A stretch of DNA of 64,000 nt, taken from positions 1 to 64,000 of the forward strand of contig NZ_SMLC01000008.1 in the NCBI RefSeq assembly GCF_004349245.1. The letters are read 5' to 3'. This DNA comes from Actinomadura sp. 6K520 (GTDB lineage Bacteria; Actinomycetota; Actinomycetes; Streptosporangiales; Streptosporangiaceae). Numbering within the stretch: the stretch's first letter is position 1; the number at the start of each line of letters is the position of its first letter. A program made the translations under genes and the position numbers. The notes beneath the pieces were generated by a model. It was not told the DNA's origin. It ran no database searches and saw only the letters and a list, made by a program, of their open reading frames with translations. This document shows, piece after piece, positions 53,690 through 60,583 of the stretch.

Positions 53690-53830
53690 CGGTCTCGAAG
53701 GACGGTCGGCGGGCGGCGGCGTGGCCATGGACGACCGCGCCGTCGCGGAAGATGCTGCCGTGCCGGGAGCGGACCACGCAGGTCTCGGCATTGTCCTCGG
53801 TGACTATGCGGCCCTGATGGAGGGCACCGG
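53690..53830 (-). pseudogene. Fragment of a Rieske-domain gene
   Basis: The DNA is a diverged copy of the 3' part of the Rieske gene at 59566-60483 (compare 59610-59760): shared blocks include GACGACCGCGCCGTCGCGGA and TCGAAGGACGGT. On the minus strand it reads DGAVVHG and PSFET, but the second Rieske cysteine region is broken (VRSRHGSIF instead of ICPWHGSTF) and nothing upstream remains. Confidence 0.7.
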
Positions 53831-53840
53831 GTCACTAGCC

Positions 53841-53864
53841 AGTACCGCGTCAGGCAACGTTTGC
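53841..53864. repeat. Left arm of 1-kb inverted repeat
   Basis: Reverse complement of 54828-54851 with one mismatch in 24 bp; the shared 20-bp block reads GCAAACGTTGCCTGACGCGG at the right arm. Together they bound the second RibD-like gene. Confidence 0.75.
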
Positions 53865-54002
53865 CCTGTCCGCTACCGGCACCTCGGGGCGATGTCCCCC
53901 GTCGATATGTCCGCGCGTTCGGGGGCACGGCCCGCGCGGCCAACGCGACCCGAGCCGTCGTTCCGTCGCGCGGGAGCGGCCAACGTGCCAGGACAAATCA
54001 CG

Positions 54003-54572
54003 TCAAGCCGCAACTCGCGTGGGCTGGTATCGCAGGGCGACCGCGCCCGACCGGAACTCATGGCGGGCCACGGGCTCGAGCTGGATGCGCTCACGCAGAC
54101 CGGCGAACAACGTCGGCCCGTGTCCGGCAAGGACCGGATGCACAAGGAACTCGTACTCGTCGATCAGTCCCAGATCTGCCAACGCCAGGGGGAGCGTCAC
54201 GCCACCCACCCACAGGCCCTCGCCTGACTCCTGCTTGAGCCGCTGCACCGCTTGCCCCAAGTCGCCTCGCACCAGCTCGGCATTCCAATCGACCCCGCTC
54301 AGCGTGCTCGACACGACGTACTTCTTCGCCCGGTCGATGGTCTCGGCGAACGGGATCTGCCACTCGTCCATCCAGGCAGGCCACGTGTCCGTGGCCGGCT
54401 TCCGCCACGCCGACTCCATCATCTCGTAGGTCACCCGGCCGAATAGCAGGGCATCGGCTCGCTTCATCTCAGCGGTCCAGTAGCGCATCGACTCCTCGTC
54501 CGGGGGGAGCCCTGCCTCGTGATGGCAGCAGCCGTCGAGCGTGACGTTGATCGAGTATCGAAGTGGTCTCAT
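54003..54572 (-). CDS. RibD C-terminal/DHFR-like reductase inside inverted repeats
   Basis: A 189-aa RibD_C-fold protein (YSINVTLDGCCHHEAG, ALLFGRVTYEMMESAW, GLIDEYEFLVHPVLAGHGPTLFAGL). ATG 54572 follows GGGGAGAG. It is the only gene between the 24-bp inverted repeats at 53841 and 54851, and is less GC-rich than the catabolic island. Confidence 0.87.
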   Translation of the reverse strand: MRPLRYSINVTLDGCCHHEAGLPPDEESMRYWTAEMKRADALLFGRVTYEMMESAWRKPATDTWPAWMDEWQIPFAETIDRAKKYVVSSTLSGVDWNAELVRGDLGQAVQRLKQESGEGLWVGGVTLPLALADLGLIDEYEFLVHPVLAGHGPTLFAGLRERIQLEPVARHEFRSGAVALRYQPTRVAA

Positions 54573-54875
54573 CTCGTTGCTCTCCCCTGATGCGCGCAGC
54601 GCGTTTTCACTGGACGGTACTTAGACCCCTGTCGGCGCCGTTTCTCATCGGCGCCCGATCCCACCCACTCAACACCGCCGTGATGCGAACCAGACCGCAG
54701 ACCGAGCGCGCGACCGATTCGGCGCTCGGGGTGTTCAGGTTCGCAACGGGACGGCGCCCATAACGCTCGACTTCGATGCACGGTGCCACGTCACCTAGCC
54801 GTCGGCTCAGGGTCAACGACGAACGTCGCAAACGTTGCCTGACGCGGCACTAGCCGGGGTCCATCGCGTGAGGGG
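54573..54875. other. 303-bp intergenic region with right inverted-repeat arm
   Basis: No supported gene. It probably holds the promoter of the RibD-like gene (minus strand) and contains the right arm of the inverted repeat. Confidence 0.5.
54828..54851. repeat. Right arm of 1-kb inverted repeat
   Basis: Pairs with 53841-53864. The segment between the outer edges is 1011 bp. No transposase is present, so it could be a non-autonomous element or the product of an old inversion. Confidence 0.75.
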
Positions 54876-55064
54876 TCAGCTGTCCAGGTCGTTCCGCTTC
54901 ACGCCCGCGACGAGTTCAGCGAAGGCGGCAGGCGACAGGCTGAGGTGACCGGAGTCCGGGGACTTGCTGTCGCGAAGGCCGACAACCCCGTCAAGCCGGG
55001 CGACCTCGACGCAGTCTGTCTGGCCGGAACTGGCGCTGCGGCTGGATTTTCTCCAAATGGTCAC
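54876..55064 (-). CDS. DUF397 protein
   Basis: A 62-aa protein with the family pattern WRKSSRSASSGQTDCVEVA, LRDSKSPDSGHLSLSP and AFAELVAGVK. DUF397 proteins are small partners of XRE/DUF5753 regulators in actinomycetes. GTG 55064 has GGAG upstream. A close paralogue precedes it. Confidence 0.88.
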   Translation of the reverse strand: MTIWRKSSRSASSGQTDCVEVARLDGVVGLRDSKSPDSGHLSLSPAAFAELVAGVKRNDLDS

Positions 55065-55156
55065 AGGCGTCGCTCCGCTTCAGGGGTTCGATGGGCATGC
55101 GCGAAGCTTCCCCGGCGAGCGTGAGACCCCCTCCGAGGCTGGCCACGCATTGCGGA

Positions 55157-55345
55157 TCACGGGTTCAGTTCGCCCCGCTTGATGCGAGCAACCAGTTCGG
55201 AGAAGCACCCTGGGGACAGTGTGAGGTGTCCTGCCTGGGGAGCCTTGGAGTCCCGCATGGCGACCTTCCGGGTAAGACGGGCCACCTCAACGCAGTCTGT
55301 CTGGCCGGTGTCGGCGCTGCGGCTTGACTTTTTCCACTGGGTCAC
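55157..55345 (-). CDS. DUF397 protein, coupled to XRE regulator
   Basis: A 62-aa paralogue (WKKSSRSADTGQTDCVEVA, MRDSKAPQAGHLTLSP). GTG 55345 overlaps the XRE stop by GTGA, so regulator and partner are translationally coupled. Together with the next DUF397 it looks like a tandem duplication. Confidence 0.9.
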   Translation of the reverse strand: MTQWKKSSRSADTGQTDCVEVARLTRKVAMRDSKAPQAGHLTLSPGCFSELVARIKRGELNP

Positions 55346-56148
55346 TGGTGAGCCTCCATTATTTCTCGGAGCCTGGTGCGGGTGACCTCGGGCGAGAGGG
55401 CGCGCCCGCTGGTTCGGTCGAACGCGACGGTGAGCTTGCGCAGGTCTTCCACCTCGGTCACCAGTCTTCCACGAGCAGGAGTCTCCACGAACCCGACCTC
55501 TCGCTCTGGTGTGGTGAAGATATGAAAAGCCCCTCCAAGCCCCACTTGCAGGCCGACATCGGCGGACACCAGCCGAAGCGTGACGTTAGGGAGCTCCGCC
55601 ACCTCTGTGAGCCTTGCGATTTGGCCTGGTAGGAGGGTGGGTGGGATGACCGTGAGAGCAATCTCCGACAGGAGGATCGAGACGTAGGGCGGATCGGCTC
55701 GGGTGAGGACCGCCTGTCTTTCCATCCGTAGCCTGACCTGGTCTTCTATATCCGGCTCCCCCGCAAGGGTGAACGCTTCACGCGCGTATTCGGGTGTCTG
55801 GAGAAGGCCCGGCACAAAAGCGACGCCGTTCATGCGGATCACGTCGGCCAGTGACTCGTACTCGACGAACGCGAGGAACTGTGCCGGGGCCTGCATGGTC
55901 TTGGCGTAGTGGCGCAGGGCTTCCAGGAGCCCGCCTGCCTTCCACTCAAGGTCGAGGACCCGGAGGGCTTCGACAGGTGGGTGGTTTCTCCCGGCCTCCC
56001 AATTCGAGACCGTCTTGTGGTCGGCCGCCACGAGCCGTCCGACATCGGCCTGGGATTGGCGGTGCTGCTGACGGAGTTTCCGCAGCATGTAGGCCAGAAG
56101 TGACCAGAGGCCGTCCATCGGGTTGATCGACTCAGCGGTGCTGGCCAT
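55342..56148 (-). CDS. XRE-family regulator with DUF5753 domain
   Basis: A 268-aa protein. The N-terminal HTH (QSQADVGRLVAADHKTVSNWEAGRNHP, about 31-57) is followed by DUF5753 (YESLADVIRMNGVAFVPGLLQTPEYAREA through GFVETPARGRLVTEVED). Typical of BldB/WhiJ-type developmental switch systems in actinomycetes. ATG 56148 has GGAGGAG upstream; divergent from the ATP-binding gene. Confidence 0.92.
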   Translation of the reverse strand: MASTAESINPMDGLWSLLAYMLRKLRQQHRQSQADVGRLVAADHKTVSNWEAGRNHPPVEALRVLDLEWKAGGLLEALRHYAKTMQAPAQFLAFVEYESLADVIRMNGVAFVPGLLQTPEYAREAFTLAGEPDIEDQVRLRMERQAVLTRADPPYVSILLSEIALTVIPPTLLPGQIARLTEVAELPNVTLRLVSADVGLQVGLGGAFHIFTTPEREVGFVETPARGRLVTEVEDLRKLTVAFDRTSGRALSPEVTRTRLREIMEAHQ

Positions 56149-56251
56149 GACTCCTCCGTGACTCTCGAATCCATCCCGAGACAAAGCAAAGGTAGCGGTG
56201 AGTGTGTGAACCTGTGCGAAGAGTAAAGGATTCGTAGTGGAGGCGGCAACG

Positions 56252-56698
56252 ATGGCGACACCCAGCGCACAGGGCGCCCTTGACGTGACCTTCCTCGCGG
56301 CCAAGACCGCCGTGGGGGAGGTGCGGATGCTCGTCGAACTGCGGCTGGCCGGCTGGGGGCTGTCCAAGCTCACCGACGATGTCTCGTTGATCGCCAGTGA
56401 GCTCGTCACCAACGCGGTCTTGCACGTCCCGGACGGAAAGATCCGGGTGACTCTCACGCGGGAGCTGAACGCGGTGCTGCTGTCGGTATGGGACTGCTCG
56501 GATGCGCGGCCGGTCCGCAAGCGCGGGCTGGAGGTAGTGGCGGGTGACGTGGCTCCGGACGCCGCGTCGCTCGACCCGGGCCACGGCGACGGCCTGGGCG
56601 GGCGTGGCCTGCCGATCGTAGAGGCGTTGTCGCTGGAGTGCGGGGTCACGCCTACGGAGCCACGCGGGAAATGGGTATGGGCGAGGGTCGGCGCGTGA
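56252..56698 (+). CDS. HATPase_c (RsbW-like) regulatory protein
   Basis: A 148-aa ATP-binding protein with the N-box IASELVTNAVLH and GGRGLPIVEALS. It is the usual third member of XRE-DUF397 clusters and may act as an anti-sigma-like kinase. ATG 56252 has GGAGG upstream; GTG 56237 is less likely. Confidence 0.88.
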   Translation: MATPSAQGALDVTFLAAKTAVGEVRMLVELRLAGWGLSKLTDDVSLIASELVTNAVLHVPDGKIRVTLTRELNAVLLSVWDCSDARPVRKRGLEVVAGDVAPDAASLDPGHGDGLGGRGLPIVEALSLECGVTPTEPRGKWVWARVGA

Positions 56699-56742
56699 GC
56701 CATGAGTGGTGCGGTGGCCGGTGGAGCCGGGAGGAGAGGCGG

Positions 56743-57120
56743 ATGGTTCGCGGGCTGCGCAGGGCCGTGGGCCGGTGGCAACCGGTCCTTCGGTGGCGGA
56801 CGCGTTGTGGGCACGAAGTCGCGGTGCGGCATCTGGATCTGCTGGCCGTCGCACTCAAAGCGCGCGGCTGGCGATATGTCCGGCTCTACGGGAGCGGAGA
56901 GTTCGCGGTTCCGGTGCCCCTGTTGTGGGTGTACGCCAGCGGCGTGACGGACGACGCCGGAGTATTGGTGAGCGTCCTGGCGACGTCCGGGGGGACGTGG
57001 GGTTATCACGACGCCCGGTGGGGTCGGTACGGCTTCCTGGCCCCCTGCGGTGACGCGAAAGCGGCGGCGGAACGCGTGGACCGCTTTCTCAAGCAGCGGT
57101 TGTTCCCCGGCACCTGGTGA
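56743..57120 (+). CDS. Small protein of unknown function after HATPase gene
   Basis: A 125-aa protein ending in WGYHDARWGRYGFLAPCGDAKAAAERVDRFLKQRLFPG. No known domain; reads as a conserved actinomycete partner of the XRE cluster. ATG 56743 has GGAGGAG upstream. GTG 56695, overlapping the previous stop by GTGA, would add 16 residues and cannot be excluded. Confidence 0.65.
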   Translation: MVRGLRRAVGRWQPVLRWRTRCGHEVAVRHLDLLAVALKARGWRYVRLYGSGEFAVPVPLLWVYASGVTDDAGVLVSVLATSGGTWGYHDARWGRYGFLAPCGDAKAAAERVDRFLKQRLFPGTW

Positions 57121-57290
57121 GCTGGCTGTCCTATTCGAGGGCATGAAGTTGGAGCACGGCACGCGGGTTCTGTAGATCGGGCCTTCCGGTGGACGCGTCC
57201 GCCGAGTTGATCCAGCAAGTGATGGAAGGCTTCTGATGACTCCCGTCTGGTGCAATTCCAGCCAAAGAGGAGCCGACGCTGGAACGAGCG

Positions 57291-57434
57291 ATGGCGTGGG
57301 ACGTTGCGTGCCTCGGAGCAAACATCGGAGAGCGGGACTCCAAAGCCCTCGCGGCTCCCCACGTGGCGTTCGGTGCCGCCGACTGGCGTGTGTTCGTCCG
57401 CCGTGTGAAACGCGGTGAGTACGACCTGAACTAA
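57291..57434 (+). pseudogene. DUF397 C-terminal fragment
   Basis: Reads GERDSKALAAPHVAFGAADW and RRVKRGEYDLN before TAA, the C-terminal half of a DUF397 protein. The normal N-terminus (W-x-K-S-S, NCVEVA) is missing, although AGAGGAG lies 19-25 bp upstream of ATG 57291, so a short product is possible. The flanking 57121-57290 and 57435-57686 hold nothing recognisable. Confidence 0.5.
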
Positions 57435-57686
57435 TCTGTCACAGCTCTGTGTGAGCCCTCGGCCGATGGGGGCGAGGGCTCATTGCTGTGTGTCGAGCGT
57501 TCTGGCCTGACGATGGTGGCCAGGTGCAGCGGAGCGCCTATGGAAGGATGGGCGGCGCGCTCAGCGGGTGGGCCGCCGGCGTCGGCAGGCGGTAGTGGCC
57601 GGGGGTGGTACAACCTGGTGTCGACGTTGATCAAGATGGACGTTCTCAGCGCGTCCGAGCGCGTCACGGCCTGCTGTGGCCCGCTG

Positions 57687-59012
57687 TTACGCCGCATCCG
57701 ATAGGAGTTGGTTCTGGAGTTGGTGGCGAACGACCAGCGGGGAAACCTTGAAGGCAGCGGCTACCCGCTCCAGATCCTCCACGGTCGCCGTCTCTGGATC
57801 ACTCTCCAGCACCTGAGATACGCCAGCGGCAGGAGCTAGCAGCTCTGCCGCAAATGCGCGTTCGACCTTCTGTCGATCAGTGTAAGCAGTGGTGACGAGG
57901 AAAAGGGTGTTCTGCTCCTCCCAGAGGTGGTGCCAAAGTGCGCGAGCAAGCGTGAATCTACGTGCCGACGCAGGTTGAGACTGGCCGGTCACGACGGCAG
58001 GACCATGTTGCTCCACTGGCCCTCCGGCAGCGAGAAGCCCTCGATCCGCAGAAATGTGTTCAACGCCCGATATATATGCTTTGAGCTCAAACGCATTCGT
58101 GTCGGGCATCTCCAGTGTACGGCGGACTCGTCTTGCTTGCGCCCACCCGACTTCCCAGGGGAAGGTAGATTGAGGATTGAGGTCCCGGCGCAATTCCCGT
58201 CGAAGATCCCGAACTTTTGTGTCGCGCTTATGGCCTGCTCTGATGAGTTCACTTGCGGACTCGATCCAAGCTATGGCCGTACCTATTCCCTTCGGATCAA
58301 CCGCATCTAGGAAGTCAGTTAGCAAGTTTCCCGAGAAGAGTTCAGAGGCGTGCAGGATGGATTCCTGATACGGCTCTGCTTCGGAGTAAGGATCGAGGCC
58401 GAGTCTTGCGGCGGCATGACAGAATTCTACCTCGTCCGGATGTGCCTGCTGGACCGCCGCCCACTCCTTGTGCAGGGGTGTATCGTGAATACCCTTCTCT
58501 GCCAGCCTCGTCAGCACTTCCGATACTACGGACGCGAGTTCCCGTAGCACGGCGGCGGGATCGGCGAGGGCATCGCCTTGATTCAAGTAGCTGATTACTC
58601 GATCAGTGGGCGTTGACCTGTCGCGTTGCCAGGCCAGGCGTGTTTGGTTTCCTTCGGGGACTATCAGGAGATTGGGCCACAAGAACCCGTCCCCACTTCC
58701 GCGAATTGAGTGCCTGCGTAGCAGCTTGGAGGCCTGTGTTTGATCAGAGGACCAGCGGAGCGCAAGGCCGCTTGCGGGCCTGGCGTCAGACTGAATGAAC
58801 CACCAGTTATAGGCAATCCACTCGGCCAGTGGGTACAGCGGACAGTAGATAGAGCGACGAGAACTGCCGGATTCCCTATCCTCAACCAGGGTGACACATT
58901 CGGAGCCTACCCAGATCTCAATGCGCGCCCAAGTGGCGGCGTGCTCTTGTGCGCGCACCGCCCCGGATGGTTCCCATTCCCATTTGATCATCAGTTCTGG
59001 GCGTGAGCTCAT
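57687..59012 (-). CDS. Large protein with degenerate ImmA/IrrE-like domain
   Basis: A 441-aa protein. The N-terminal 330 residues match nothing I know. The C-terminus follows the ImmA/IrrE pattern (FTLARALWHHL at 353-363, then RAFAAELLAPAAGV), but the HExxH zinc motif reads RALWH, so protease activity is doubtful. GC drops visibly here, suggesting transfer. The gene upstream overlaps by ATGA. Confidence 0.7.
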   Translation of the reverse strand: MSSRPELMIKWEWEPSGAVRAQEHAATWARIEIWVGSECVTLVEDRESGSSRRSIYCPLYPLAEWIAYNWWFIQSDARPASGLALRWSSDQTQASKLLRRHSIRGSGDGFLWPNLLIVPEGNQTRLAWQRDRSTPTDRVISYLNQGDALADPAAVLRELASVVSEVLTRLAEKGIHDTPLHKEWAAVQQAHPDEVEFCHAAARLGLDPYSEAEPYQESILHASELFSGNLLTDFLDAVDPKGIGTAIAWIESASELIRAGHKRDTKVRDLRRELRRDLNPQSTFPWEVGWAQARRVRRTLEMPDTNAFELKAYISGVEHISADRGLLAAGGPVEQHGPAVVTGQSQPASARRFTLARALWHHLWEEQNTLFLVTTAYTDRQKVERAFAAELLAPAAGVSQVLESDPETATVEDLERVAAAFKVSPLVVRHQLQNQLLSDAA

Positions 59013-59347
59013 GACAGCCCCTCTGGCAGTTCGCTGGGCTGAAGTGGGTAGCCCTTGTACTGTCCAAGCTCTTGATTTACAAGCCTCGCCTCATAGATCA
59101 CTGTGTCGAGTCGATGCCAAACGTATCGCGGGAAGTCTCCTTCCCAGGGTGCTCCGATGCGACCGGCTTCCATGGCGGTACGGAGCCATCCCGTTATTTC
59201 GTCCGGGTCGGCAAATGCCGGATCGCACTTGCTCGCATCTGCGCGTAGCCTCGGCGGACCGGCGAACGACGGGAACGATTTGTGTTCGCTGCTCCCCACG
59301 TACGATGCCCGCGCGGCGAGAGCAGCCAGGCTCACACCTTCTGGCAC
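59009..59347 (-). CDS. Conserved actinomycete protein paired with ImmA-like gene
   Basis: A 112-aa protein with a conserved-looking core: SEHKSFPSFAGPPRLRADAS, GAPWEGDFPRYVWHRL and RLVNQELGQYKGYPL. I recall similar small proteins beside ImmA-like genes in other actinomycetes, function unknown. The start is set at GTG 59347 by an AAGGAG at 59358-59363; GTG 59353 is possible. Coupled to the next gene by ATGA. Confidence 0.65.
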   Translation of the reverse strand: MPEGVSLAALAARASYVGSSEHKSFPSFAGPPRLRADASKCDPAFADPDEITGWLRTAMEAGRIGAPWEGDFPRYVWHRLDTVIYEARLVNQELGQYKGYPLQPSELPEGLS

Positions 59348-59565
59348 AGCCACCACGCTCCTTCGAAGGGGACGGCGACGACGGGGGGCTCGCATCCTCC
59401 AAGTATGCCTGTCTCCGAGCCGCGGCACCCTCATCTGGCAGGTCTACCCATCGGCTCGGCCGACACCCGCGGACGACGTTTTACCCGTTTGTCGTCTATG
59501 CGGTGGGGCCGAGCCCGGTGCGTAGAGGCTGAGCGTGGTCGGGTGGCCTTGAGCTTGCGGGACGG

Positions 59566-60483
59566 TTAGCCGAGGGGGCGGACTTGGATCGTTCCCGATT
59601 CGGTTACGCGGGTTTCGAAGGACGGTTGGCGGGCCGTGGCGGGGCCGTGGACGACCGCGCCGTCGCGGACGCGGAAGGTGCTGCCGTGCCAGGGGCAGAT
59701 CACGCAGGTGTCGGCGTTGTCGTCGGTGACGATGCGGCCCTGGTGGAGGGGGCCGGCGAGGTGGCTGCAGCGGTCGGTCAGGACGTGGACCTCGTCGCCG
59801 GTGCGCAGGACGAACAGGCTGATGTAGCCGAGGCGGCGGTGTACCGGCCAGCCGTCCGGGAGGTCTTCGGTGCTGCACAGGTCGTGCCAGCCGAGGCTGA
59901 CCAGGTGGGCGGTCTGGTCGGCATGGCTGGCGCCGCCGGCCTGGCGGAAGGCCAGGTGGCCGCCCAGGTAGCCGCCCGCCAGGAGGGCGGTGAGGCCGGC
60001 GAAGCCGAAGGCGCGGCCGGCGGCGTCGCGGCCCTGGTAGCGGGCTATGAAGGACGCCGAGTACAGGCCGCTCGCGGTCGCCATCCCCGCCGCGTGGACC
60101 AGGCCGACGCGCTGCTGTTCGCGGTGCATCGCCGACCAGTCGGCTATGCCGGTGAGGACGGTCGGGACGGCGCCGGCGAGCCCGGCGGCGACGAGGGTCT
60201 GTGACGCGCGGCGGGTGCCCGGCATGAGGTCCAGGACGGCGGCGGACATCCAGAGGCCCATGGGCAGGTCGGTCAGCGGCGGGTGCGCGGGGTGCCCGAT
60301 CGGGACGCCGTGCAGAGTGTCCTTGACCGGGCCGGTGCGCAGCGTCCGCCGGACGGCCGTGGAGAGGGCGCGGATCGTGCGGTCGAGGCCGCGGGCCTGT
60401 TCGAGGCTCTCGGTGGCGTCCGCCAGCCGTGCCGAGCCCTGCGGCCGGGACATGCGCCGGAAGATGCCCGTCCTGCGGTTCAT
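59566..60483 (-). CDS. DUF2231 membrane domain fused to Rieske 2Fe-2S domain
   Basis: A 305-aa protein. Residues 61-180 are a DUF2231 membrane module (GHPAHPPLTDLPMGLW). Residues 195-300 form a Rieske domain with C239, H241, C263 and H266 (CSHLAG; CPWHGSTF). Probably a membrane redox protein; partner unknown. ATG 60483 has GGAGGAG upstream. The pseudogene at 53690 is a partial copy. Confidence 0.88.
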   Translation of the reverse strand: MNRRTGIFRRMSRPQGSARLADATESLEQARGLDRTIRALSTAVRRTLRTGPVKDTLHGVPIGHPAHPPLTDLPMGLWMSAAVLDLMPGTRRASQTLVAAGLAGAVPTVLTGIADWSAMHREQQRVGLVHAAGMATASGLYSASFIARYQGRDAAGRAFGFAGLTALLAGGYLGGHLAFRQAGGASHADQTAHLVSLGWHDLCSTEDLPDGWPVHRRLGYISLFVLRTGDEVHVLTDRCSHLAGPLHQGRIVTDDNADTCVICPWHGSTFRVRDGAVVHGPATARQPSFETRVTESGTIQVRPLG

Positions 60484-60583
60484 GCCCCTCCTCCGCGTGA
60501 GACGCCTGTCGCGACAGTGGTCTGCTGCGTATGTATGTGGCCAGTCATTCCTACCTGATGGCGGATGGGGCTAAACCACGGGG

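Noticed and set aside
53841-54851. Intact insertion sequence
   Set aside because: Inverted ends are present but no transposase is encoded and no target duplication was seen.
57483-57704. 73-codon plus-strand frame between the XRE cluster and ImmA-like gene
   Set aside because: No ribosome site or similarity; ends inside the convergent gene.
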